The notes under the pieces were generated by a model. That model ran no database searches. It was not told where the DNA came from and saw only the letters and a program-made list of their open reading frames with translations. Below are positions 1-12,864 of a stretch of 14,886 bases of DNA, one piece after another. Where the stretch lies: contig KV908350.1 in assembly GCA_002005505.1 (NCBI GenBank), positions 869,265 to 884,150 of the forward strand, in the 5' to 3' direction. A program made the position numbers and the translations under genes. The DNA is from Botryococcus braunii. Taxonomy: Eukaryota > Chlorophyta > Trebouxiophyceae. How positions within the stretch are numbered: position 1 is the stretch's first letter; every line of letters begins with the position of its first letter.

Positions 1-12
1 CACACCGCGCCG

Positions 13-44
<32 letters not shown>

Positions 45-62
45 CACATTCGCACGCACAGA

Positions 63-116
<54 letters not shown>

Positions 117-176
117 CACAAAAGCACACGGGCATGCTCGCACGCACACTCACGCACGCAGGCACACGCACACACA
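1..176. repeat. Degenerate (CA)n microsatellite
   Basis: The first 176 bases are mostly CA dinucleotides, with interruptions such as CGCA and ACTCA. The purest runs lie at about 13-37 and 65-109. Open frames across this stretch encode only Cys-Val or Thr-His runs and are not genes. The tract ends in a C/G-rich stretch with a G10 run at 189-198. Confidence 0.95.
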
Positions 177-479
177 ATGCCCGCGCCCGGGGGGGGGGTG
201 GGGGAATGCTGTGGAGGGATTGCTCGATATCAGGCACAAATTTGGATGGCAAGAAGCCAGGCTGCCGATTCCAGCAAATTGCAACAATCAGAAGGCTGCA
301 GAGGGAAAGGTGGACGTAGGGACAGGTAAAGGGACCCGCAGGCGCAGGGACACGCGTTCAGGAATTTGGTGGAGGTGGAAAAGGCACAGCGCAGGAGCTG
401 TTTGTGGGGTTGAGATACCCAGAGCAAGGGCGCTGTGCCGATGGCCTTGCCCGGGGGGGGGTAGGGGTTATGTGATGGG

Positions 480-635
480 CGAAAGTGAATGAGTGGATGC
501 AGGGATAAGTGAATGAGTGACTGTCTGAAAGAATGAATGAATGGGCAACTGATGGATGGATGGATAGACGGACGGAAGAACGAACGAACGAATGAATGCA
601 TGAATGAGTGAGCGAGCAAACGAAATGAATGAGCC
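480..635. repeat. Degenerate tetranucleotide repeat (GAAT/GATG/GAAC)n
   Basis: The stretch is built of tetramers related to GAAT, drifting through GATG, GACG and GAAC (for example four GATG-like units near 551-566 and GAAC units near 581-590). The period-4 pattern explains the Ser/His/Ile-rich open frames on the opposite strand, which are artefacts. Confidence 0.85.
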
Positions 636-695
636 ATAGATGATTGTACATGTGTTCCTCAGTGTGTGGTATACATTCCACACACTTTTACATAA

Positions 696-718
696 TGTAA
701 CATGTTGCACATGTTACA
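696..718. repeat. Perfect 10-bp inverted repeat with 3-nt loop
   Basis: TGTAACATGT at 696-705 is followed by TGC and then by its exact reverse complement ACATGTTACA at 709-718. It lies about 90 nt before the exon at 810. It could form a small hairpin; no function is evident. Confidence 0.8.
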
Positions 719-809
719 AAAGGGTGTCACACGCCCCGTCATGAATACTGGATGTGTCTGCCAGACAACGGTGTGGAGAAGTGGTGAAGGGGGAAGGGCC
801 AATCTGCAG

Positions 810-4456
<3,647 letters not shown>

Positions 4457-5370
4457 TCTGATTGCTGATGGCTTGATTACTACTAACAGGTTCCTTTCAG
4501 GAAGATTATGTTTAGATTGATTGTTATCAGCATGGCCCTTATCGAAGTTGTGGTTTTCCTCCCCCGCCTTTTGTTTTTTCAGTATTTTTTATTTTTAAAA
4601 GACGCGTATGAGTCATTTGAAGCAGAGGGGCGGGTGGAATGCGGTTACAGCGCTTGAGAGCTCAGCCATCGGATGTAGAGGGAATTAGAGAGCAGGACTC
4701 GGGGCCTCTTTTCTGAGGGAGCCTGGAACAAACACGGGTGTATATACACGGGTATACTACATTATTGTAGTGCTGGGGACGTTGCTTCTCCCTAGATGCC
4801 TCACAAGAGCTGGGTTGGAGGTGTCAGGGTGTCTGGAACAGTAGATTGAGGCAGCCAACAGCGGGGAAGGCTGAAGGGCTTGACTAAGACTGATGTTGTC
4901 GAAGGGAAGAAGAATTTAAAAACTGCTAATGGCGATCGGTGGGCAAATGTGTTGCACATCCAGTTGCGTTATGAATGAGCTCTGATGATCTTCATTTGTT
5001 TAGAAGGCCGTGATCACCAGAATGTGAATCACGCAGGCTGAAGAGTAAAAGGAATTCAAGCTTTGATCGCTCGAAACTTGCACAAATTACTTCGTAGTTG
5101 ATTATAAAGGAAGCTAATCGGTCATTATTATGGAAGCTTTTAACAGCTTTTAAATTTACTCAGTGAGGGCTCAGGTCCATACTAGTGCTATCTTTGTACT
5201 GTGCAACTCAGTGCCACACGTTCTTAGTTCTTTTTTACACTCACTACGTAATATTCCTTTACAGAAGCAGCGATATAGAAAGGCGACGTCATGGCGTTGT
5301 CACTTTTGGCCACTGATGCGTAAAACGAATCAAGATATTGTTTGGATGCCATTGGGAAAATCATGGTGTA

Positions 5371-5372
<2 letters not shown>
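4457..5372. other. Downstream region of FLV; no gene seen
   Basis: The 3' untranslated region of FLV should start here. I see neither AATAAA nor TGTAA in the first 500 nt after the stop, so the polyadenylation site is unknown. The base composition becomes visibly richer in A and T than in the exons. A 12-bp palindrome GTGTATATACAC lies at 4738-4749. No open frame has recognisable protein features and I see no tRNA-like cloverleaf. Confidence 0.6.
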
Positions 5373-5444
<72 letters not shown>

Positions 5445-5474
5445 TGTGTGCGTGCGTGCGTGCGTGTGCGCGCG
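5373..5474. repeat. (GT)n microsatellite ending in GTGC units
   Basis: The 102 bases alternate strictly pyrimidine-purine: mainly TG, with one TATG, then GCGTGCGT and CGCGCG. This is Z-DNA-capable sequence. On this strand it is GT, whereas the intron tracts upstream are CA. Confidence 0.95.
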
Positions 5475-5905
5475 GTGTTTAGCTTGTGCAGGTACTTTTG
5501 TATCAACAACGTGTGCTAATACTCGGGTGCAAGTGTTTCTTGATTAATTCTGAAATATTGATCTATCCGCATATGGGGAAGGGGCATAGTGCGCCAGGGG
5601 GTGGGGGAGAGCCCTTGTCACTACCGTATATGTAAATTCTTTAGAAGTAACAGTGCTCCATTGATTAAGCGTGCCCCATGTTCCGATTTGTCCTTATTAC
5701 GGCCGCGTATTCTGATATGGCAATGCGCTCAGTGTACGCTAGCACTGGTTCTTGTGCATAGGACAGTGCGTTGCCGAGCAACAGTGATTTACAAAAGCAT
5801 GTACATGTAAGCATTGCCTGCCAATTGTTGCCATTACTTTATCAAGTGGCCAACAATGCCTTCTTTCTTTATGTCGTCAGTGGTCATAGGGTGCGTCGTC
5901 TATAT
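5475..5905. other. Intergenic stretch without recognisable genes
   Basis: Only short open frames are present (the longest about 73 codons at 5589-5810), with no domain, signal or repeat that I recognise. Nothing supports a gene or RNA here. Confidence 0.5.
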
Positions 5906-5928
5906 CCCCCCCCCCCCCCCCCGGGGGG
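5906..5928. repeat. Self-complementary C17-G6 tract
   Basis: Seventeen C are followed directly by six G. The junction is a perfect CCCCCCGGGGGG palindrome. It resembles the C10-TT-G6 tract at 1142-1158. Homopolymer length is likely to be unreliable. Confidence 0.85.
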
Positions 5929-6084
5929 CTAAAGGTCAGGATTACCATGTTAATCATGATTATTGGGCTCCAGAATGGCTGGACACGAGCTGGAAAAGTG
6001 CTGTAATTGTCCCATGCGTCCCAGAGTTCAGGAGATCTCATCAGGAAGGCGCCAAAGAAAGTCACGGTACCTTTATACGGCTAA

Positions 6085-6088
6085 CGCA

Positions 6089-6178
<90 letters not shown>

Positions 6179-6187
6179 CACACATTC
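6085..6187. repeat. (CA)n microsatellite
   Basis: An almost pure CA run from about 6096 to 6173 is flanked by CGCA and CATAGACA variants. The open frames through it encode His-Thr or Cys-Val repeats only. Confidence 0.95.
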
Positions 6188-6945
6188 GTGCGCGCGTGCA
6201 TGCACGCACGCAGGCAGCACGCACCCTAGCGCAGGCCTGCATGTGCGCGCACACACATGCATGCTGTGCTCATCAAGTTCTGGCGGTGCCGCCAGCTAGC
6301 TTGGCAGATGTATTTTCTTCATGTTCCTCGTGCATGATTCGGACCAGCCGGAGCAAGAGTCAGTCCCTCAGGAGTCTTCCCAATGTTTGATGTGACGGAG
6401 CACACTTGCACATGCGCCGAGCAGCGTCTTTCTGGCCCGTTGCAGCAGCAAGGTTCAGCCAAACATATACTTATCCCAAGTCCAGATCTATAGTCTTTAT
6501 ATGCAATGAAGGCTCGATCCGATGCCCGATGAGACGCACATAAAATCCCCAAACGTTTCGGAAGGGAATGCCTGGAAGGAATTCATTGACTCTTGGCGGA
6601 AGGGGCCATCATGTCGTGACGATGCAGGCTTGCAAGCAGTCACGGGGTCCTGAAGACGCGACGGAGAAACGAAACATACGATACATAAGCAGATGTCTAT
6701 CTTAATACCTGCTTAAGTAAAGCTGGACGGGTGGTAGTCCACGCGGGTGGAGGTTGCAGTTGCCTAAGTGAGAGAAAATCCTGGCGTGCACATGCAGGCC
6801 TTGGTCGCCTTCTTGCTCCCAAGCATGAGGACGAAGGTCTAAGCGGCCTTGTTCGTCTTCTTTTTGGAAAGCCACTAGCGCTGTGCGGGGTTGACGTTTA
6901 AGGCGAGCCAGTAGAGCCTAGTGTCGCATGACAAAAAATGTTATC

Positions 6946-6992
6946 GCAAGGTAATTACAGTATTATAACATGCATGTTATAATACTGCTTGC
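6946..6992. repeat. 30-bp perfect palindrome with extended arms
   Basis: Bases 6958-6987 are a perfect palindrome centred on ATGCAT at 6972/6973; the left arm reads CAGTATTATAACATG. Outside it, GCAAG (6946-6950) pairs with CTTGC (6988-6992), leaving a 7-nt left bulge (6951-6957). The result would be a 20-bp cruciform or hairpin stem with no loop spacer. Confidence 0.9.
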
Positions 6993-7042
6993 AATATGGC
7001 TTGCAATTGCAAAGGTGTCCCAATTGGTGTCCATGGGCCATG

Positions 7043-7062
7043 GCAGTACTGGTCAGTACTGC
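7043..7062. repeat. Perfect inverted repeat GCAGTACTG-GT-CAGTACTGC
   Basis: Nine-base perfect arms with a 2-nt spacer lie about 55 nt from the 30-bp palindrome. Just before it, CCATGG-G-CCATGG occurs at 7031-7043. Together they form a compact palindrome cluster. Confidence 0.85.
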
Positions 7063-7470
7063 GAAAGGTCCTTGTTATAACTTATTATTAGTGGAAATTG
7101 GTCGGATATTAGCGACTACTCGGCAGTAATGGCCAATATGGGGCACCAATAACTCTTAATAGTTTAGAAATGAACATAATCTTATCCGAAAATTTCGCAC
7201 TGTACCTAAGCAACATCGATGTTTCCATGCGTTTTGGCAGGTATACCCAAGTTGCACTTCTTGTTGTTCATTTTGTTCATTTTCCCATTCACAGAACATA
7301 TTCGGTCTCAGTTCAACCTCCTTTTTCACCCGCAACTTCGTTCAGTGACTCGCTTCATGCGGCAGCAAGACGGTGAAGGGGTTGCAAGGTCTTTGTGATC
7401 GGTTTGAAACTCCTCGACATCATGCTTGGAATGTTGCATTATGTTGCATTCATCTGCTCTAGGATATTGA

Positions 7471-7490
7471 GGCACGTGCCGTAGGCCTAC
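7471..7490. repeat. Two perfect 10-bp palindromes back to back
   Basis: GGCACGTGCC (7471-7480, containing the CACGTG E-box/G-box core) directly abuts GTAGGCCTAC (7481-7490). Such sites can bind dimeric transcription factors, but no neighbouring gene is recognised. Confidence 0.75.
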
Positions 7491-7697
7491 GTAAGTATAC
7501 TGCCCCAGTTACCCACACAGGCATACCCTAAAGCCCTAGTTTCCATACACGGGCATCATGCCTGCCTGCATTAAAGGTTTTATAATACTTAACTGACTTT
7601 CGAATAACACAAACTATGGTTCCATGGTTATAGCTCATGAATGCTTGGGCCTTGGGATTCCGCGCACGTGGGAGCTCGAGAGGGACGGGACAAAGAT

Positions 7698-8388
7698 TGA
7701 AATATTCTGGGCTTGGCGTATCCTGCATGGTGGCGGCACGGAGGGTGTTAGACGATGTCCTCCTACTTGTGCGTTGTTAAGTAGGCACGGACATATACAA
7801 GTCAAGGACTGGTTAGCAACTGATTGATAGACACCCGGAGTGCCACTATAGTTCCAACCAAGTGTTACAATATCTCTCATCTCTCCTAACAAGGTGACGC
7901 AGTTCAAACACGCCTAACCTGCTCTCACCCAGGTCGTGTTCATTACTTTGTCCGATGAGCTAAACTCAACTCTATATGTCTAACATGTTCTAACAATGTT
8001 CATCTGAGTGCTAAATCCAGGAATACAATAAGGATTAAGTCACCTGCATGGTGGCGGCACGGAGGGTGTTAGACGATGTCCTCCTACTTGTGCGTTGTTA
8101 AGTAGGCACGGACATATACAAGTCAAGGACTGGTTAGCAACTGATTGATAGACACCCGGAGTGCCACTATAGTTCCAACCAAGTGCCTTCCCTATCCGTG
8201 CTTGCCCCATATGCCTCCTTTCTACAAACGTGTCTGTAACTTGCGTTATGATAGTCTTCGTTCAAATGCATGTATTGCCTGGCAGAACTCAGGGTTCTGC
8301 CTCTCTTTCCTAATTGGTATTGTCTTCATACGGAGACTTTCCATTATTACTCCTCTGAGGGAAAGGCATAAAATTAATTAACACAACA
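7698..8388 (-). repeat. LTR of copia element (3' LTR of the full ORF copy)
   Basis: On the minus strand it starts TGTTGTGTTAATTAATT at 8388, directly after the polypurine tract, and ends ...ATATTTCA at 7698, giving TG...CA ends. It matches 12834-13524 with one difference that I can see (T at 8340, G at 13476). The length of 691 bp is a minimum if the other copy was cut by a deletion at 12834. It contains a 143-bp internal duplication. The open frame on the plus strand inside it exists in both LTRs only because the LTRs are copies. Confidence 0.8.
7722..8185. repeat. 143-bp direct repeat inside the LTR (first LTR)
   Basis: Bases 7722-7864 and 8043-8185 are identical as far as I can read and 321 bp apart, separated by 178 bp of unrelated sequence. 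Each copy ends, on the minus strand, in GCCGCCACCATGCAGG. After the outer copy the minus strand continues TGACTT, giving CAG|GTGACT; after the inner copy it continues ATACGCC. Confidence 0.9.
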
Positions 8389-8406
8389 CTTCCCCTTGCC
8401 TTTACC
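8389..8406 (-). promoter_or_regulatory. Polypurine tract of copia element
   Basis: On the minus strand GGTAAAGGCAAGGGGAAG lies between the ORF stop codon (8407-8409) and the LTR start TGTTG. This is the usual position of the plus-strand DNA primer. The same sequence recurs at 13525-13542. Confidence 0.8.
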
Positions 8407-11400
8407 TCACAGAAACTTGGCCAGTCCCAGTGAGTTACGATGTCCCAGAAACACTTGTCTAACTAGTGGTTTGGTAAAAATGTCAGCCACATTTCTAGCA
8501 GATTGAATGTACTTGAATTCAACCTGCCCCTTTGCAATAGCTTCACGTGCGAAATGACAGCTAATTGCAATATGCTTTGTGTGTTTGGAGTACACCGGAT
8601 TCCTCAGGTGGTTTATACACCCTTGGTTGTCACAATGAATCTTCACTATCCACGGTAACACTCCAATTTCCTCCAGGAAACCTCTCAGCCAATTTGCTTC
8701 CTTCACAACAGCACTTGCTGCCATGAATTCAGCCTCCACTGTTGAAGTGGCAACAGCAGATTGCTTTTTACTTCCCCACACTACTGCTCCTCCAAACACA
8801 GTGAGGACAAAGCCAGTGGTAGAGAAGCGATGATCCTGATCACCTCCATAGTCGGCATCCACATAGCCTTCTAGCTCTATCTCCCCCCCTCCGAGAGTTA
8901 GAACCAAATCTCGGGTTCCTTTCAGATACTTCAACACACGGATGGCTTCATTCCAATGTGCTGTGGTGGGAGATATGCGATAACGAGACAATACACCTAC
9001 TGCCTGAGCTATATCGGGACGTGTGGTGTTGGCTATATACAGAAGAGACCCTACTAACTCACAGTAACGGTGACCTGGAGGTAGTGGACTGCCAGCACCA
9101 ATGCTGTCGCTCCCATCTCTCGGTGCAGGCCTTTGGGACATTACGAAATCTTTTGTCATGGGAGTATCAGGTCCCACTGACTCAAGATCCAAGCCAAATT
9201 TCTCTACAAGTGCATCGATTTTAGGGATGCAACTCAGGGTGATCAGCCCTTTATCTCTATCTCTCATCACTTGACATCCCAAGAAATCCTTCACTTCCCC
9301 AAGATCATGGATGGTGAATTCTTTCTTGAGAAGTCCCTTCACTCTCTCGATTTCTGACATGCCCTTGGAAACTATCAGAAGATCATCAACATAGATCAGC
9401 ACATAGGACTTTCCTCCATCAGTAGAGCATCTCACATACACTCCCGCATCACTCTTGCACACCTCATACCCCATGACTTCAAGTTTGTCATTCAGGGTTT
9501 TGTGCCAGGCACGTGGAGCCTGCTTCAGGCCATACAACGCCTTTCTCAATCGGCACACAATATTCTTATCACCATTCTCAAAGCCAGGAGGTTGCGTTAC
9601 ATATACTTCCTCCTCGAGCTCACCATTCAGAAAGGCGGTCTTAACGTCCACCTGATGAATTTCACAGCCCTCTCTTGCAGCAACAGCAAGCAGAGCTCTT
9701 CTAGCTCCATAGCTACTAGTAGGAGCAAAGACCTCCATCACATCCACTCCAGGGATTTGTCTGCATCCCTGTGCCACTAATCTGGCCTTGAATCTCACAA
9801 CATTGCCATGTGCATCCATTTTCACTGAAAATATCCAGTGAACTGGAATAACCTTATGTCCACGAGGTCTCGGAACATACTCCATGACCTCATGAGTATC
9901 TAGAGAATTTTGCTCTTCCTGCATAGCTGCCTTCCAGTATTCCCACTGGGGAGACATCTGTGCTTCTCTCAAATTAGAGGGAACGTGAATTTTCCCAAAT
10001 CTGACACCTGTGTGCTTTTCCTCTGAATTGCCTGATTTTCTCTCACTTTGTCCAGAACCCACTACTCTTCCACTGACACTCGCTGAGTTACACATCACAG
10101 GCTCTCCAGTAGAAGTAGAATGCTCTCTCATAGCACGCTCTCGCTTGGACTCACACTTGGCTTTGCACAAGTTACTCTGCTCATCCCTCACATCATCCTC
10201 CCATGCACAGGTACCTCTCGGACAGTCTTTGTAATTTGGAATCCCTTCACATTGTCCAGACTTCCGATTCACCTCCTCAGACACACTCTGACATGCCTGC
10301 AAGAGTTCAGACTCTTCAGGTCTCTCACAAGCAACATCGGGATATGGCAGAGTGTCTGCATACTTCCCCTGATTTATGTGATCCACATGCCTCTCAGACC
10401 GACTGCATGTCACTGTTGGGAGTGACCTCACATCTCTGACATCACTCTCCCAGGCACAGGTACCTCTCAGTGAGCACTTGTAATTTGGTCTGTCTCCACA
10501 ATGTCTGTGCTCCTGATTCACCTCCTCCTCTCGTCCCTTACATGGAGTCAAGGATGCAGATCCTGTCTCCCGCTCACAATCATGTTTGGCTGGTGCAGAG
10601 AAAGCATATGATGCTTCCTCTGACCGGTGGCTGCCACCACAGTCCCGTCCAGGAGTGCTCTGACTGGACGGGTTGCCAGAAGAACTCTGCATGGTCACAT
10701 CTCTTACATTTCTCTCAGTCACTGAACAAGACCCACCCATACTGCTCAGCTCCCCGGGACCATTTGCAGCTTTGCATGTAGCTGCCCCCCTCACTGCACT
10801 CACATGCAATTCATGCCCCTCATGTGAATCACCCTCTAGCTGCACTTCCCCTGGTCCCTGTGACAGAGAGTCACATTCAGTCAACCCCTCTCGCTCTCTG
10901 CTCTCTCCCTTCTCCTGTGGCAGCAGGAGGTCTTTGGCGGCAGTGCGTTGTTCGTGTCGTTGAGCCCGGGTCAGGCCATCCAATTGGTGGTTGCGGCAAT
11001 CAGACCTAGTTGGTCTGAGGACCTCCTGGGCTCGCTCCATCTGCGGTCGAAGGTGGGAGTCCTGTCTCACTCCTCTGGCTAAGTCCTGTACTGCCTCCAG
11101 GGTTTGATCCATCTCCACTGGGTCACACAGTCTTCTGGATTCAGGCTCGGGCTCAGCCTCACTGGGGGGTCCTGTGACAGGCTGTGTGGGGAGGTTGCTG
11201 GAGGCTGGCAGGTACTCAGGCTCACTGTGTGGGTCATCAAGATCTGTCTCAAGGCTGATGTTGGTTGTGCCAGGGGAGGTGCCGGGAAAGACTGGGGGAG
11301 TGTCACTTGCAGAGGGCTCAGGACACAGAAACTCTGTAGACTGTGTTGAGGAAACGCTCATGCCAACCCGAGAGGCTCCCCTGAGGTGCTCCACGAAAAC

Positions 11401-12864
11401 CACATCTCTGCTCTCCTTCCAGATACCCCCTCCCACATAGATCCGATAGGCTTTGGAGGAGGCTGAGTAACCAGTAAGCATCCCTGGCACAGTTTTAGGG
11501 GAAAACACAGAGCGCTGGACATCAGGAATGTGCACAAAGGCCAAGCAACCCCAGGTACGCAGTGGGGTTACATTTGGTTTGTAGCCAAAAAATAATTCTG
11601 ATGGCGTGCGGTCCCTCCCGGTACTGGGACCCATGTTCAGTAGGGTGCATGCAGTTTCCAGGGCCTCCTTCCACAACGTTGGACTGGCAGCTGCAAAAGC
11701 CAGAAGAGTCCTGGTACGTTCCTTGAGGGTGCGATTGGCTCTTTCAGCCGCTCCATTCTGTTGCGGGGTGTAAGGAGCTGAGGTCTCCAATTTAGTCCCC
11801 TGGGATGCACAAAATTCTTTGAACGTGGCATTCAGAAATTCAGTTCCACGGTCACACCGGACACACTTCACTTTGGTTTTCTTCTGGGTCTGCCAGTATA
11901 GAATGAGGTCCCTCACAGCAGCACTGATGGCATCTTTGGACTTCACAGGCAGGACCGCCTTTAACTGAGATGACTCATCCAAAGCAGTCACCCAGTAACG
12001 TTCACCAGTTACTGCAGCAGGAAAAATGGGGCCCACAGTGTCAATATGTACTCTGTCAAGTGGTTCAACAGCTGGTCTACTGCTTATTCCAAATGGAGGC
12101 CGAGACGTCTTTCCCTCAATACATGCTTCACAGTAGACTGGACAATTGGAGCAGGGACATAGGGATGTATCAAGTCCCGAGACCAGGTCCTCATTGGTTA
12201 GGCGCTGCATCCATGTTTCACCTGGATGTCCCATTCTGCTATGCCAGAGGTATCGTCTGGCACAGTTGTGTGAGTTTTGGGTGGGGGTTTTGGACTTCAC
12301 AGCAGCTGAAATTCTTCTGTGGTTAACACTGGGACTCAGAGCTACAACTTGATGAATATAAAATAGCCCTTTCTCTGCACTGATCCGAGACCTCCAGCTG
12401 TTTGGACCACAGACTTCAGTGAACGCTCCAACATCATCTGTGCGAAAGACTGCCCCATCCCGCAATGCTGCAGATACTGACAGTATGTTTGAGGTTGCAG
12501 AAGGAACACACTGAACATGATGTATCCACAGGGGAACTCCCACTCGACTGAGGATGCAGACAGAGCCTGATGCTACAATTCCTCCAGTGGCATCTGAAGT
12601 GGCCAGATATAATGGGATGGGTTTGGCATGCACAGTTGGATTATGTAGTAGGGTCACATCATTCACCAGATGTACAGATGCTCCACTGTCCACCAGCCAG
12701 GATTGCAGAGACGAATTTCTGACAGGAGTCTTCAGGATGTTGAGGGAAATTATGTATGGCATACCTCCAGGTGGTGGAGGTGGGGGAGCTGGGGGTTGGA
12801 ACCATGCCGGAAAGGCATCCAGTCCAGGGTGCGTGAAATATTCTGGGCTTGGCGTATCCTGCAT
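8407..12864 (-). CDS. pol: Copia Pol polyprotein (protease, integrase, reverse transcriptase, RNase H), gag missing
   Basis: An intact 1485-residue frame. After a Pro-rich start (residues 24-32) come the aspartic protease (WLVDSGAS, D59) and the integrase zinc finger (H208, H213, C245, C248). The integrase core has D275, D338 and E374, with 35 residues between the last two (DD35E). Reverse transcriptase spans about 985-1240 with D1073 in VDVKTAFLNGEL and YVDD at 1158-1161. RNase H has D1336, E1377, D1412 and D1461 and ends near TKPL. All catalytic residues are present. A long hydrophilic linker (about 510-950) contains a duplicated Cys motif. Copia polyproteins normally begin with gag and a CCHC knuckle; neither is here. 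The ATG at 12864 sits in GCCGCCACCATG inside the LTR, and the frame leaves the LTR at 12834. It may be a deletion derivative that depends on another copy for capsid protein. Confidence 0.92.
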   Translation of the reverse strand: MQDTPSPEYFTHPGLDAFPAWFQPPAPPPPPPGGMPYIISLNILKTPVRNSSLQSWLVDSGASVHLVNDVTLLHNPTVHAKPIPLYLATSDATGGIVASGSVCILSRVGVPLWIHHVQCVPSATSNILSVSAALRDGAVFRTDDVGAFTEVCGPNSWRSRISAEKGLFYIHQVVALSPSVNHRRISAAVKSKTPTQNSHNCARRYLWHSRMGHPGETWMQRLTNEDLVSGLDTSLCPCSNCPVYCEACIEGKTSRPPFGISSRPAVEPLDRVHIDTVGPIFPAAVTGERYWVTALDESSQLKAVLPVKSKDAISAAVRDLILYWQTQKKTKVKCVRCDRGTEFLNATFKEFCASQGTKLETSAPYTPQQNGAAERANRTLKERTRTLLAFAAASPTLWKEALETACTLLNMGPSTGRDRTPSELFFGYKPNVTPLRTWGCLAFVHIPDVQRSVFSPKTVPGMLTGYSASSKAYRIYVGGGIWKESRDVVFVEHLRGASRVGMSVSSTQSTEFLCPEPSASDTPPVFPGTSPGTTNISLETDLDDPHSEPEYLPASSNLPTQPVTGPPSEAEPEPESRRLCDPVEMDQTLEAVQDLARGVRQDSHLRPQMERAQEVLRPTRSDCRNHQLDGLTRAQRHEQRTAAKDLLLPQEKGESREREGLTECDSLSQGPGEVQLEGDSHEGHELHVSAVRGAATCKAANGPGELSSMGGSCSVTERNVRDVTMQSSSGNPSSQSTPGRDCGGSHRSEEASYAFSAPAKHDCERETGSASLTPCKGREEEVNQEHRHCGDRPNYKCSLRGTCAWESDVRDVRSLPTVTCSRSERHVDHINQGKYADTLPYPDVACERPEESELLQACQSVSEEVNRKSGQCEGIPNYKDCPRGTCAWEDDVRDEQSNLCKAKCESKRERAMREHSTSTGEPVMCNSASVSGRVVGSGQSERKSGNSEEKHTGVRFGKIHVPSNLREAQMSPQWEYWKAAMQEEQNSLDTHEVMEYVPRPRGHKVIPVHWIFSVKMDAHGNVVRFKARLVAQGCRQIPGVDVMEVFAPTSSYGARRALLAVAAREGCEIHQVDVKTAFLNGELEEEVYVTQPPGFENGDKNIVCRLRKALYGLKQAPRAWHKTLNDKLEVMGYEVCKSDAGVYVRCSTDGGKSYVLIYVDDLLIVSKGMSEIERVKGLLKKEFTIHDLGEVKDFLGCQVMRDRDKGLITLSCIPKIDALVEKFGLDLESVGPDTPMTKDFVMSQRPAPRDGSDSIGAGSPLPPGHRYCELVGSLLYIANTTRPDIAQAVGVLSRYRISPTTAHWNEAIRVLKYLKGTRDLVLTLGGGEIELEGYVDADYGGDQDHRFSTTGFVLTVFGGAVVWGSKKQSAVATSTVEAEFMAASAVVKEANWLRGFLEEIGVLPWIVKIHCDNQGCINHLRNPVYSKHTKHIAISCHFAREAIAKGQVEFKYIQSARNVADIFTKPLVRQVFLGHRNSLGLAKFL

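Larger units (their letters stand above)
177..809. other. Non-coding flank, probably an intron of the flavodiiron gene
   Basis: No segment here translates to the earlier part of a flavodiiron protein (diiron metallo-beta-lactamase domain or start of the flavodoxin domain). The stretch ends in an acceptor-like CTGCAG at 804-809, directly before the first recognisable exon, so it is most simply the 3' part of an intron. It holds a G10 tract, a tetranucleotide repeat (480-635) and a short perfect inverted repeat (696-718). The short open frames have no recognisable domain. Confidence 0.6.
6188..7697. other. Intergenic stretch without supportable genes, with palindrome cluster
   Basis: About 1.5 kb with no open frame above 90 codons and no family I recognise. 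The notable content is structural: a 30-bp palindrome at 6958-6987, an inverted repeat at 7043-7062, a tandem ATGTTGCATT pair at 7431-7450 and two adjacent palindromes at 7471-7490. I see no tRNA or rRNA. Confidence 0.5.

Noticed and set aside
6705..6920. Minus-strand open stretch of about 72 codons without ATG, protein-like in composition
   Set aside because: No recognised domain, no convincing splice sites, and a length expected by chance; kept only as a note.
4457..7697. Possible tRNA or other structural RNA genes
   Set aside because: I searched by eye for T-loop-like GTTCRA motifs with a matching acceptor stem and found none; a tRNA/Rfam scan would be decisive.
7528..7728. 66-codon minus-strand ORF starting MQDTPSPEYF
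   Set aside because: The first ten residues come from the LTR; the rest reads into flanking DNA and resembles no known protein.
8145..8381. Plus-strand 78-codon ORF repeated at 13281-13517
   Set aside because: It lies antisense inside the LTR and appears twice only because the LTR is duplicated.
9455..12352. Several plus-strand ORFs of 60-120 codons
   Set aside because: They are antisense shadows of the copia polyprotein with no recognisable features of their own.
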